Below, in pieces: positions 34,126 through 43,095 of a DNA stretch of 50,832 nucleotides. The notes beneath the pieces were generated by a model. It saw only the letters and a list, made by a program, of their open reading frames with translations, did not search any database and was not told the origin of the DNA. This stretch comes from an uncultured Thiotrichaceae bacterium (GTDB lineage: Bacteria; Pseudomonadota; Gammaproteobacteria; Thiotrichales; Thiotrichaceae), in contig CACVAY010000007.1 of NCBI GenBank assembly GCA_902727985.1, positions 1 to 50,832 of the forward strand, read 5' to 3'. The position numbers and the translations under genes were made by a program. Positions within the stretch are counted from its first letter, which is position 1, and each line of letters starts with the position of its first letter.

Positions 34126-34344
34126 TCAACACGCTATGCCTCTAGCCTTAGCTCGGTTTTTCATCTTATTCATGATCTTTATTTTACGTACCCATTTATC
34201 ATTAATCGCAACGTTCATTAGGCGAGGCAAATAGCTTTCAAACTCAGGCAGATCAATATCGCTCTCCTGCGAGAAAGCCAGCGTATCTGCATTATCAAAA
34301 TTACGGAATTTATCATCCAGATAAGCGAACTTCCGCCCTACTTT
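34126..34344 (-). pseudogene. C-terminal remnant of an unidentified gene
   Basis: The minus strand is open for 72 codons between two stops and reads like real protein: VGRKFAYLDDKFRNFDNADT, then SDIDLPEFESYLPRLMNVAI and NDKWVRKIKIMNKMKNRAKA. There is no start codon near the beginning; an in-frame TAA stands at 34345-34347. It therefore looks like the 3' end of a gene whose front is lost. The family is not recognised. It sits at the right edge of the PepSY/two-component block, which may mark an insertion or deletion scar. Confidence 0.4.
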
Positions 34345-34354
34345 TTAAAGCAAA

Positions 34355-34370
34355 TGGCGGATTCCCGCCA
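34355..34370. promoter_or_regulatory. Candidate DctD upstream activating sequence
   Basis: Perfect inverted repeat TGGCGG-ATTC-CCGCCA. It lies 85-100 bases upstream of the -24 element, the normal distance for a sigma-54 activator. The core resembles the GCGGA-N2-TCCGC form known for DctD sites upstream of dctA. Confidence 0.6.
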
Positions 34371-34452
34371 CTTCAATTTAAACCATTATTCCAAAAAAAC
34401 CAATTAAACCATAAATATCAATAACTTAAAATAACCCCACCAAAACCAATAA

Positions 34453-34470
34453 TTGGCATACTTTGTGCTA
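34453..34470 (+). promoter_or_regulatory. Sigma-54 promoter of dctPQM
   Basis: TTGGCATACTTTGTGCTA has GG (34455-34456) and GC (34467-34468) with the required 10 bases between them. Transcription should start near 34480, about 90 bases before dctP. It fits control by DctB/DctD. Confidence 0.75.
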
Positions 34471-34567
34471 ACTAAGAACCGTTGAACAAAAACAACGGTA
34501 AGCTAAGTCATTCCCTTATCTTAGCTTGCTAAATTTTATTGCACTAACAGCACAGGAGATTCATTTT

Positions 34568-35557
34568 ATGAATAAGAAAATTCTCGGTTTAGCAACTGCG
34601 GCCCTTTTATCCCTATCGATGAGCTTGCAAGCAGCACCTGTCACAATCAAGTTTTCGCACGTTGTTGCTGAGAACACACCAAAAGGTCAAATGGCGAATG
34701 AGTTCAAACGACTCGTTGAAGCCAATGAAAAATTGAAAGACAAAGTGGTTGTCGAAGTGTATCCAAACTCTCAGCTTTTTGGTGATAACAAAGTACTAGA
34801 AGCGATGTTATTGGGCGATGTACAAATCGCAGCGCCGTCACTCTCTAAATTCAAAAAGTATACCAAGCAACTCCAGCTGTTTGATCTACCTTTCCTATTT
34901 AAGGACATGGCTGCTGCTGAAAAATTCCAGCAAGGCCCTGAAGGTCAAGAACTGCTAAACGCTATGAAGAAAAAAGGTCTGGTGGGTTTAGGTTATCTAC
35001 ACAATGGTATGAAGCAGCTTTCTGCGTCTAACCCACTTAGAGTGCCAGCAGATGCCGCGAAGCAAAAATTCCGCATCATGAGTTCTGATGTGCTGGTTGA
35101 GCAGTTTGAAGCGGTAAAAGCGGTTCCTGTGAAGAAGCCATTCTCTGAAGTATTTACACTACTTCAAACAAAGGCGATTGATGGCCAGGAAAACACGTGG
35201 TCAAACATCTATTCTAAGAAATTCTTCGAAGTTCAGCCTTACATCACGGAGTCTAACCACGGTCTACTTGACTACATGGTTGTGACCTCTGAAGAATTCT
35301 GGAGCGGCCTTGATAAAGACGTTCAAGCTGAGTTGAAAACTGCGATGGATAAAGCGATTGCTTTAGGTAACAAAGTAGCGGCTGAAAAAGCAGAAAGCGA
35401 CAAAAAGACTATTGCTGAAAGTGGTCGCTCTGAAATCATCGAATTGTCTGATGAGGATCGTCAGAAGTGGGTTGATATCATGAAACCTGTATGGAAGAAG
35501 TTTGAAAAAGAAGTGGGCGCTGAAAATATAGCGGCTGCACAAAAAGCCGGAGAGTAA
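34568..35557 (+). CDS. dctP: TRAP transporter substrate-binding protein DctP
   Basis: Periplasmic receptor for C4-dicarboxylates. The ATG at 34568 follows CAGGAGATT; the frame is open from 34526 but the upstream part lacks a ribosome site. The product is 329 aa with signal peptide MNKKILGLATAALLSLSMSL, cleaved after LQA. DctP blocks: VTIKFSHVVAENTPKGQMAN, VYPNSQLFGDNKVLEAMLLG, DLPFLF, KFRIMSSDVL (carboxylate-binding Arg) and AIDGQENTWSNIYSKKFFEV. It is first of dctPQM, with a terminator-like hairpin after it. Confidence 0.95.
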   Translation: MNKKILGLATAALLSLSMSLQAAPVTIKFSHVVAENTPKGQMANEFKRLVEANEKLKDKVVVEVYPNSQLFGDNKVLEAMLLGDVQIAAPSLSKFKKYTKQLQLFDLPFLFKDMAAAEKFQQGPEGQELLNAMKKKGLVGLGYLHNGMKQLSASNPLRVPADAAKQKFRIMSSDVLVEQFEAVKAVPVKKPFSEVFTLLQTKAIDGQENTWSNIYSKKFFEVQPYITESNHGLLDYMVVTSEEFWSGLDKDVQAELKTAMDKAIALGNKVAAEKAESDKKTIAESGRSEIIELSDEDRQKWVDIMKPVWKKFEKEVGAENIAAAQKAGE

Positions 35558-35568
35558 CTACCGCCTTG

Positions 35569-35605
35569 GAGGCGCTAACCACTCCTCGTTAGCGCTTCTT
35601 TTTTT
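35569..35605 (+). terminator. Terminator/attenuator between dctP and dctQ
   Basis: GAGGCGCTAAC (35569-35579) pairs with GTTAGCGCTTC (35588-35598) over 11 positions with one G-T, and seven T follow. As dctQM lie just downstream without an evident promoter, partial read-through would give an excess of the binding protein. Confidence 0.85.
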
Positions 35606-35684
35606 ACAGACAGCTTAGAGTATTTCTCCAGGCTGTTTCACAGACATTTAATTTGTTGTATCACCATCGTCACGGGGAAAGCCA

Positions 35685-36236
35685 ATGGTCAACATTATTC
35701 ATAAGCTGGAAGAGAACATTATTGCACTGTTGCTCGTCGCAATGACTTTATTAGTTTTTTTTGAAACCATACTCCGCTTCTTTTTCGGCACGGGCCTTAT
35801 CTGGGCAGAAGAACTCACCTTACATCTTTCGGCATGGCTGGTACTTTTTGGTGCCTCTTATGGCTTACGTGTTGGTGCGCATATTGGTGTCGACTTCTTG
35901 GTAAAAAAACTACCTGACGCGACACAACGTATTGTTACCTCAATCATGCTTAGCATGGCTCTGGTTTACTGTGGACTCTTTATTTATGGCGCATGGGTCT
36001 ATCTTTCTAAAATGCATCAGATAGACATTCCCATGGAAGATATAGAAATTCCGTTATGGATTGCCCACAGCATTTTACTTATCGGCTTTGTCTTATTCGC
36101 TATTCGCCTACTTGAGATTGGCTACAGGGTTATCAAAGGCGAACAAACCCGCTTAAAAATTCATGATGAAGCAGAAGAAAGCTTACATCTCAAAGAAGAG
36201 TTAGAAAGTACACCTTTAGGAGGTAGTGCAAAATGA
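35685..36236 (+). CDS. dctQ: TRAP transporter small permease DctQ
   Basis: Four-helix small membrane subunit, 183 aa. Helices are about 12-34, 43-60, 84-107 and 122-145. FFETILRFFFGTGLIWAEEL and HIGVDFLV are family blocks. The C-terminal tail is charged and cytoplasmic. It overlaps dctM by four bases (ATGA), so the two are translationally coupled. Confidence 0.93.
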   Translation: MVNIIHKLEENIIALLLVAMTLLVFFETILRFFFGTGLIWAEELTLHLSAWLVLFGASYGLRVGAHIGVDFLVKKLPDATQRIVTSIMLSMALVYCGLFIYGAWVYLSKMHQIDIPMEDIEIPLWIAHSILLIGFVLFAIRLLEIGYRVIKGEQTRLKIHDEAEESLHLKEELESTPLGGSAK

Positions 36237-37636
36237 CGATCGCATTCCTCTTTATATTACTCTTTGTGCTTATTTTTATTGGCACCCCAATAGCCGTTGC
36301 ATTGGGTTTATCCAGCATTCTCACCATTCTGTTTTTCTCGAATGATTCATTGGCTTCAATTGCCCTGAAGTTCTTCGAAGCACAGTCTGAGCATTACACC
36401 TTACTGGCTATTCCGTTCTTTATCTTATCGTCGGCATTTCTTTCCACAGGTGGTGTGGCACGACGTTTGATCGACTTTGCCATTGCCACAGTTGGGCATG
36501 TTAAAGGCGGCTTGGCCATGGCATCCGTGCTTGCTTGTATGCTGTTTGCTGCGGTTTCTGGATCATCTCCCGCAACGGTCGCCGCAATCGGCACGATTGT
36601 TATCGCAGGCATGGTAAGAGCAAAATACCCTGAGTCCTTTGCTGCGGGTGTAATCACCACATCGGGCACCTTGGGCATTTTGATTCCACCATCAATTGTT
36701 ATGCTGGTGTACGCAGCAGCGACTGAAGTGTCCGCAGCACGTATGTTTGAGGCCGGCTTCATTCCTGGTTTGATGATGGGAACCTTATTGATGATTGTGA
36801 TTTACATCGTCGCGCGCATCAAAGGTTTACCCTCTCTTCCCTTTCCAGGTATTAAGCACCTACTAAAATCTGGATGGGTTGCCTTAGGCGGTATGATGCT
36901 CATTTTCATTGTATTAGGCTCCATTTATGGCGGTATCGCCAGCCCTACTGAGGCGGCATCTGTAGCGGCTGTTTACGCATTCATTGTGTCCGTTTATGGC
37001 TATCGTGATATTGGCCCTCTGAAAAACTCACCTTGGCGTAAAGATGGCGAAAGTCTTGCCATTGCCACCCTTCGTGGCATCGCACAGTTTCCACAGGCGA
37101 TGGGAATGTCGATTTTCGATAAAGAGGTACGCAAAGTCATCATGGATGGTGCAAAAGTTAGCATCATGTTGCTCTTCATTATCGGCAACGCCATGCTCTT
37201 CGCACATGTGCTAACCACCGAGCGCATCCCGCACATTATTGCTGAAGCGATCACACAATGGGGATTACCTGTTTGGGGCTTTCTGATCATTGTCAATATT
37301 CTGCTATTAGCAGCTGGTAACTTCATGGAGCCATCTGCTATTTTGTTGATCATGGCGCCGATTCTTTTCCCTATCGCGACCCAAATGGGAATCGATCCGA
37401 TTCACCTTGGCATCATCATGGTAGTAAACATGGAGATCGGTATGCTCACGCCTCCAGTGGGGCTCAACCTCTTTGTAACCTCCGGCATTACTGGACGAAG
37501 TATGGGATGGGTGATCAAATCCGTTCTACCCTGGATGCTATTGATGCTGTTTTTCCTTATGCTCATCACCTACATACCGCAAATATCTTTGTTCTTACCC
37601 GAATATCTCGATAGTCTAAGACAGGCTGGCGGTTAA
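36233..37636 (+). CDS. dctM: TRAP transporter large permease DctM
   Basis: Na+- or H+-coupled transport subunit, 467 aa, about 12-13 hydrophobic helices. Family motifs seen are GTPIAVALGLSS, AIPFFILSSAFLSTGGVARR, AAVSGSSPATVAAIG, GTLGILIPPSI, GGIASPTEAASVA, NFMEPSAILLIMAPI and GMLTPPVGLNLFV. It works with DctP and DctQ. A terminator follows. Confidence 0.95.
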   Translation: MTIAFLFILLFVLIFIGTPIAVALGLSSILTILFFSNDSLASIALKFFEAQSEHYTLLAIPFFILSSAFLSTGGVARRLIDFAIATVGHVKGGLAMASVLACMLFAAVSGSSPATVAAIGTIVIAGMVRAKYPESFAAGVITTSGTLGILIPPSIVMLVYAAATEVSAARMFEAGFIPGLMMGTLLMIVIYIVARIKGLPSLPFPGIKHLLKSGWVALGGMMLIFIVLGSIYGGIASPTEAASVAAVYAFIVSVYGYRDIGPLKNSPWRKDGESLAIATLRGIAQFPQAMGMSIFDKEVRKVIMDGAKVSIMLLFIIGNAMLFAHVLTTERIPHIIAEAITQWGLPVWGFLIIVNILLLAAGNFMEPSAILLIMAPILFPIATQMGIDPIHLGIIMVVNMEIGMLTPPVGLNLFVTSGITGRSMGWVIKSVLPWMLLMLFFLMLITYIPQISLFLPEYLDSLRQAGG

Positions 37637-37656
37637 TAAAAAATTACCTAGCGGTT

Positions 37657-37690
37657 CCCCCTTCAAGCATTTATGTTTGAGGGGGTTTTA
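37657..37690 (+). terminator. Terminator after dctM
   Basis: CCCCCTTCAA (37657-37666) pairs with TTGAGGGGG (37677-37685) with one bulged T, and TTTT follows. A plausible Rho-independent end for dctPQM. Confidence 0.75.
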
Positions 37691-37888
37691 AATACCCCCT
37701 TCCTTTTCACATTTCATCCCCGCCCCTCCAACCTTTAAATAACGCAATAAACACTATTGCTTAAACTTATACTAAACCCATTAAATATCAAATAGATAGA
37801 ATAAATGCTTGATTCTTTAGCTACTTGTGGGCATCTAATAGCCAAGATAGAGTCATAGATTCATTCAGAACTCTTTAGGCGGAAAATA

Positions 37889-38665
37889 ATGGCAAAGTGG
37901 GCACGCATTTCATATCAAGGAAAAGCAACTCTTGGTGAAATTTCAGGTGACATGATTCACCTTCATGATGGAGATTTATTTGGCGAACACCAAGCAAATG
38001 GAATTTCTGTTCCTATGGATGAAGCAGAATGGTTGGCTCCCTGTGAACCCCGTCAATTTATTGGACTGTGGAACAACTTCCATGAACGTCGTGTTGCTGA
38101 CAAACTCTTCATGCCAAGCTCACCCTTATTGTTCGTCAAACTTTCCAGTTGCGTAACAGGTCATAAAGCTGAAGTTACACGCCCAGCAGGTTATGACAAA
38201 CGTGTTAAATTTGAGGCGGAACTGGGCATTGTTATTGGCAAAGAGTGTTTTCAAGTGTCAACAGAAGAAGCCGATGAGCATATCTTCGGCTACACCTGTG
38301 TCAATGATATCACTGCACCCGAAACGCTCTTTGAACAAGAAGGTTTTACACATTGGTGTCGCGCTAAGAGTTTCCCAACATTTGGACCTATTGGTCCATT
38401 TATTGAATCAGACATTAATCCTGACGGTTTGCAAATTCAGGCCATCCTAGATGGCAAACTGGAGCAAGACTACCCTGTTTCCGACATGATCATCGGTCCA
38501 AGAAAAATTGTTAGCATGATATCTCAAGACATTAAATTGCTTCCTGGTGACGTAATTGCTTGTGGCACTTCATCAGGTGCGATTGATATGGAGCCAGGTC
38601 AAACCATCGAGGTGAATATAGACGGTATTGGTAGGCTTGAGAATACGTACTTAGGGAACCTCTGA
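37889..38665 (+). CDS. Fumarylacetoacetate hydrolase (FAH) family protein
   Basis: 258-aa member of the FAH superfamily (C-C bond hydrolases, decarboxylases and hydratases acting on 2-oxo or beta-oxo acids). The metal triad is visible as Glu109 and Glu111 (KFEAELGIVIGKEC) and Asp140 (YTCVNDITAPE). The block LLPGDVIACGTSSGAIDMEP matches the usual GDVIxTGTPxG region, but with Ser-Ser-Gly-Ala where TPxGV is common. The substrate is not set by sequence. An oxaloacetate or acylpyruvate type enzyme would fit next to a dicarboxylate transporter. It has its own leader and a GGCGGAAAA ribosome site. Confidence 0.85.
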   Translation: MAKWARISYQGKATLGEISGDMIHLHDGDLFGEHQANGISVPMDEAEWLAPCEPRQFIGLWNNFHERRVADKLFMPSSPLLFVKLSSCVTGHKAEVTRPAGYDKRVKFEAELGIVIGKECFQVSTEEADEHIFGYTCVNDITAPETLFEQEGFTHWCRAKSFPTFGPIGPFIESDINPDGLQIQAILDGKLEQDYPVSDMIIGPRKIVSMISQDIKLLPGDVIACGTSSGAIDMEPGQTIEVNIDGIGRLENTYLGNL

Positions 38666-38898
38666 TAGATTCTCAATCTCAATCTCAACCTCTCTTGCAG
38701 TTCAAACCTTTACACGAAGATAAGATTTAGCAAAAAAACAGACATCCACCGTATAAAAATTACACTTTTCTTTGCAGAACAACTAGTATCAAATAAATGG
38801 AAGACGCTATAAAAAAGACATCACATTGAAGAATAAAAAGCTTCTCAGCTTCTTCACCTATGCCAGATAGCAGTAGCACCCAACCAGAGTAATACAAC

Positions 38899-41800
38899 AT
38901 GAAAACGAACAGTCTTCGTGACGTGCTCGATGCACATTTTGAAACCATCAACACCATCATCCTCTCTCGACAGGATCCTGTTACAGGCTTACTTCCCGCA
39001 AGCACCGCTATCAATGCCCACGGTGACTACACCGACGCCTGGGTTCGAGACAATGTGTATAGCATTATGAGTGTATGGGGGTTGGCGCTTGCTTACCGCC
39101 GAGAAAATCCTGATCACAATCGTAGTTATACCTTAAGTCAAAGTGTGGTGAAACTGATGCGTGGCCTGCTGACCGCAATGATGCGCCAAGCAGATCGGGT
39201 TGAAACGTTTAAAAACACCCTCAACCCTCTTGATGCTTTACACGCTAAATACGGCACACAAACCGGATTGGCAGTTGTTGGTGATGATGAATGGGGGCAC
39301 TTACAGCTCGATGCAACCTCATTGTTCCTGTTGATGATGGCGCAAATGACGGCTTCAGGCTTACGTATTGTGTATACGCTTGATGAAGTGAATTTCGTAC
39401 AAAACCTGGTTCACTATGTGAGCCACACATTCTGCACACCTGATTTTGGCATCTGGGAACGTGGTAATAAAATTAATCACGGCGATACGGAAGTCAATTG
39501 CAGCTCGGTCGGTATGGCAAAAGCTGCCTTAGAAGCCATGTCTGGTTTTAATCTATTCGGCAACGTTGCTAGCCAACAAGCCACCATCCATGTCGTACCC
39601 AGTGACATTATTCGCTCACGCCATACCTTAGAAGGCCTATTACCTAGAGAGTCAAATTCGAAAGAAACAGATGCGGCATTACTTAGCGTCATCGGCTACC
39701 CAGCTTATGCGATTGAAGACAAAGCCTTGGCAGACAAAACCCGCGGAAAGATCATTAGTAAACTTGCAGGCGAATATGGCTGTAAACGTTTTCTCCTAGA
39801 TGGACACCAGAGTGTTTTAGAAGACCCTACCAGACTTCACTACGAACCTTCAGAACTTAGAGAGTTTGAAAACGTTGAGTCAGAATGGCCACTCTTCTTT
39901 ACCTATTTATTGTTAGATGCCCTGATGCGTGAAGATGCAGAAGCCATTCAACACTGGCAGAAAAAACTAGAGCCACTATTTGTTGAAGAAAATGACCAGC
40001 CGTTATTGCCTGAGCTTTATATCGTTCCAGAAGAGTCAATTGCCGCTGAGAAGGCAAATCCAGGTAGCCAAAAACGTGTCGCCAATGAAAATGTACCTCT
40101 AGTATGGGCACAAAGCCTGCACATGCTATCGGCAATGATTCTGGATGGCACATTACGTCCGAATGATATTGACCCTCTGCGTCGCCGTGAACGCATCGGG
40201 CATCAACGTAATACAACACCACTGGTTTCTCTATTAGCGGAAAATGATTCCGTCAAACAACAACTCTTGGATATGGGCTTCAAAACGGAAACACCAGAGG
40301 ATGTAAAACCGGTTAAGGTGATGCATTCAAATCAGTTATCCAAACTTCATACCCAGCTAGGTAAGAATGATAAATTAGGGCTTTCGGGCAGACCCTATCT
40401 CGCCACACGCACTATCACAACCGCCAGCATGTATCTGCTTGAGGGACAGGAAATCGTATTCCTCCCCTACTACTACAATCCACGCGGTTTCTATTTTAGC
40501 TACGACAATAAATTACTGGTGGAGCATTTCCGCTCATCGATAAAAGTACTTGCCAAACACTGGGATCAACCCGGCCAACCCATGATGACGTTCTTGGTAC
40601 AAGAAGATATGTTAGCAAGTAATGAACGCGATGTTGTGCTGGAACTCTTGAACGAATTCCAACGTGGAAAATGCAACTCAGTAGAAGTAAGGACTGGCCC
40701 TATGGGGCAGCTCCTCACGAGTGCAGCTATTGAACGCATTGAGTATTTAGATGGCTATCAACTTGATGATACTTTGCTCCGGGGACGTGCACACAACAAT
40801 AAATCAAAACAAGTACTCGAAGCCTCCTCGGCATCCATCAATAGAGAATTGAAAGCGCTCAAAAAAGATAGCGACGAAACTTTAATCCGCAAACTGATGG
40901 AGCATTCTGTTACCCGTCTTCGTGTACATGCTTTTGGACGTTTATGGAAACGCCAAGATGCTCAATATATCTTCGAGTTTGACCAGCAAAACTATTCCAT
41001 TTCACAAATTGCTGAGGAACTCTATGATACAGCCAGCGGAGATAAAGACTGGGCAGCCATCCGTCATCTTGCTGACATCTGTGGCAAATATGATGACCGC
41101 CTGGAAGATGCATTGCTTGATATCGTGATCAGACAAAAGCGTTTGGCAGTCGGTAGAGCCTATTCCGAAAAAGCCATGCTGGAGAAGCCAACAGACAACC
41201 AGGGCATCGTCAATACGATTAATGAATTCAGTGGAAAAAACATTGCTGAGAATGTTCTAACCCAGGAAATCATGCTACACCTCGGACACTTGATTCGTAC
41301 AGAGCCTGAGTTATTCGATGATCTGCTAACCCTCAGAACATGGTACTTCGTACAATTACTCGTTGGGCAAATCAGTAACGAAGAGAGTCTTCCGTTTGGT
41401 GAATCCTATGATTTTTTACTAGGTCTTGCGCCTCACGATGTTTACGAAAAACTGCGTGATATTCTCAAAGCATTTAAAAGTGCGGCCACCAAACTTGTTT
41501 ATCAAGAAAATCTACAAGCATCGGAGATCCCAAGTTTAGAAAAACTGAGAAATTTACCGAACGAAAATAACTTCAAAGAAAATGCAGAAAGCTGGACGGA
41601 TTGGCGAAAACAGGCTGGCATGGTTGCTCGCCTACCTTCTAATTTCTACAAAGACATTTGGTATCTATTACGCCAATGTAACGCCCTGGTAATCGGCGAC
41701 AAATATGATGTGCAAAGCCGTTTAAGTACCGACGTAACCTCGCACACCACAGCTGGGGAACGGGATTTCGCTCTGCGTATTGATGATCTCTTACAAAGTA

Positions 41801-42090
41801 TTCATTCGCCAGAATATCGCCAATTGAATATCGAGGCTATCGTGAGTTTAGCATGGTTATTCCGCCAAAGTGACGCCTTGCATATCGAGGATGATCTGGT
41901 TCTTGATGTATTGATTGGGCATGCTGTGAGACTCACATGGGAAAGGCAACATACCGATGGTCAATACAACGAACATCGAGGCCAAGCTTGGGAAGAGTTC
42001 TATAAACTCTCGCCCAAGGAAGCCGACAATGCCTTCATTGAAGCACTCATGTATTTGCTGACACCACAGCATTTTAGCGAAGCCGTTTAA
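38899..42090 (+). CDS. Phosphorylase-kinase alpha/beta-like GH15-family protein
   Basis: 1063 aa. The N-terminal half is a glucoamylase-type (alpha/alpha)6 domain of the kind found in phosphorylase kinase alpha/beta subunits: TGLLPASTAINAHGDYTDAW, VRDNVYSIMSVWGLALAYRR, DDEWGHLQLDATSLFLLMMA, YTLDEVNFVQNLV and WERGNKINHGDTEVNCSSVG. The C-terminal half is a helical region with no motif I know. Whether it hydrolyses a glucan or acts as a glycogen-metabolism regulator cannot be told from sequence. It is followed by a glucokinase gene 12 bases later, so release and phosphorylation of glucose is a reasonable joint role. No signal peptide: cytoplasmic. Confidence 0.85.
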   Translation: MKTNSLRDVLDAHFETINTIILSRQDPVTGLLPASTAINAHGDYTDAWVRDNVYSIMSVWGLALAYRRENPDHNRSYTLSQSVVKLMRGLLTAMMRQADRVETFKNTLNPLDALHAKYGTQTGLAVVGDDEWGHLQLDATSLFLLMMAQMTASGLRIVYTLDEVNFVQNLVHYVSHTFCTPDFGIWERGNKINHGDTEVNCSSVGMAKAALEAMSGFNLFGNVASQQATIHVVPSDIIRSRHTLEGLLPRESNSKETDAALLSVIGYPAYAIEDKALADKTRGKIISKLAGEYGCKRFLLDGHQSVLEDPTRLHYEPSELREFENVESEWPLFFTYLLLDALMREDAEAIQHWQKKLEPLFVEENDQPLLPELYIVPEESIAAEKANPGSQKRVANENVPLVWAQSLHMLSAMILDGTLRPNDIDPLRRRERIGHQRNTTPLVSLLAENDSVKQQLLDMGFKTETPEDVKPVKVMHSNQLSKLHTQLGKNDKLGLSGRPYLATRTITTASMYLLEGQEIVFLPYYYNPRGFYFSYDNKLLVEHFRSSIKVLAKHWDQPGQPMMTFLVQEDMLASNERDVVLELLNEFQRGKCNSVEVRTGPMGQLLTSAAIERIEYLDGYQLDDTLLRGRAHNNKSKQVLEASSASINRELKALKKDSDETLIRKLMEHSVTRLRVHAFGRLWKRQDAQYIFEFDQQNYSISQIAEELYDTASGDKDWAAIRHLADICGKYDDRLEDALLDIVIRQKRLAVGRAYSEKAMLEKPTDNQGIVNTINEFSGKNIAENVLTQEIMLHLGHLIRTEPELFDDLLTLRTWYFVQLLVGQISNEESLPFGESYDFLLGLAPHDVYEKLRDILKAFKSAATKLVYQENLQASEIPSLEKLRNLPNENNFKENAESWTDWRKQAGMVARLPSNFYKDIWYLLRQCNALVIGDKYDVQSRLSTDVTSHTTAGERDFALRIDDLLQSIHSPEYRQLNIEAIVSLAWLFRQSDALHIEDDLVLDVLIGHAVRLTWERQHTDGQYNEHRGQAWEEFYKLSPKEADNAFIEALMYLLTPQHFSEAV

Positions 42091-42102
42091 AAGGAGACAA
42101 CC

Positions 42103-43095
42103 GTGATATTGGCAGGCGATATAGGCGGAACAAAAACCAATCTAGCCCTTTATGAAACATCAGTAAATGGGCTAGAGGTTCGTGCACAGAATCAATTTAA
42201 AAGTCGGGATTATTCCAGTCTCACCGATGTCCTGATTGCATTCACAAAAGAAACAGAAAACCCAAACATAGAAGCGGCATGTTTTGGTATTGCAGGCCCG
42301 GTCATTAACGGGCGATGCCGCACGACCAACTTACCTTGGGATATTACAACATCAGGCTTACAGGAATATCTCAATATTGACAAAGTTCGCTTGATGAATG
42401 ATCTGGAATCAACAGCATACGGCATGTTGTATTTAGATGATGATGAATTTGTTGACCTAAACCCCAATGGTCGAGTCATTGATGGCAACCGGGCGATTAT
42501 TGCAGCAGGCACAGGACTTGGTGAAGCCATTATGTTCTGGGATGGTGAACAATATCACCCGATTGGTACCGAAGGCGGCCATAGCGATTTTGCTCCTGTT
42601 ACTCCTCAGCAAGACGAGCTTTTACAGTGGTTGCGTAACCGTTATCCGGGACATGTTAGCGTAGAGCGCATTCTATCGGGCCCAGGTGTTTACACACTCT
42701 ATGAATTCCTGGCAGAAACAGGTTTTTCTCCCCAACCCATATTCATGACCAATCTCTCAGAAGATGCAGACCCAAGTGCAATGGTTAGCCAAGGCGCGTT
42801 GAGAGATAAAGACCCGCTCTGTTTGGCAGCACTGCGTTTATTTGCAGAAGTCTATGGTGCAGAAGCCGGCAACCTTGCCCTAAAAACCTTATCCTTAGGT
42901 GGCGTCTATATTGGTGGTGGCATTGCACCAAAGATTTTACCTATCATTCGTAGCGACCACTTTATGAATAGTTTTACCGCAAAAGGCCGTTTTGAAGAAA
43001 TGCTCAGAGGCATGCAAGTGCGCGTTGCTCTGAACGCTGAAACATCTTTGTTGGGTGCTGCGCGATTTGCACGGGATAAACTGATCGCAAACTAA
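42103..43095 (+). CDS. glk: Glucokinase
   Basis: Phosphorylates glucose with ATP. It is 330 aa with a GTG start (42103) placed 6 bases after AAGGAG. ATP site: ILAGDIGGTKTNLALYE. Sugar site: GIAGPVINGRC, MNDLESTAYG, GTGLGEAIM and GTEGGHSDFAP. GGVYIGGGIAPKI is also conserved. This is the bacterial Glk type without a ROK zinc motif. It is in an operon with the GH15-like gene. Its stop codon overlaps that of the convergent gene at 43092. Confidence 0.95.
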   Translation: MILAGDIGGTKTNLALYETSVNGLEVRAQNQFKSRDYSSLTDVLIAFTKETENPNIEAACFGIAGPVINGRCRTTNLPWDITTSGLQEYLNIDKVRLMNDLESTAYGMLYLDDDEFVDLNPNGRVIDGNRAIIAAGTGLGEAIMFWDGEQYHPIGTEGGHSDFAPVTPQQDELLQWLRNRYPGHVSVERILSGPGVYTLYEFLAETGFSPQPIFMTNLSEDADPSAMVSQGALRDKDPLCLAALRLFAEVYGAEAGNLALKTLSLGGVYIGGGIAPKILPIIRSDHFMNSFTAKGRFEEMLRGMQVRVALNAETSLLGAARFARDKLIAN

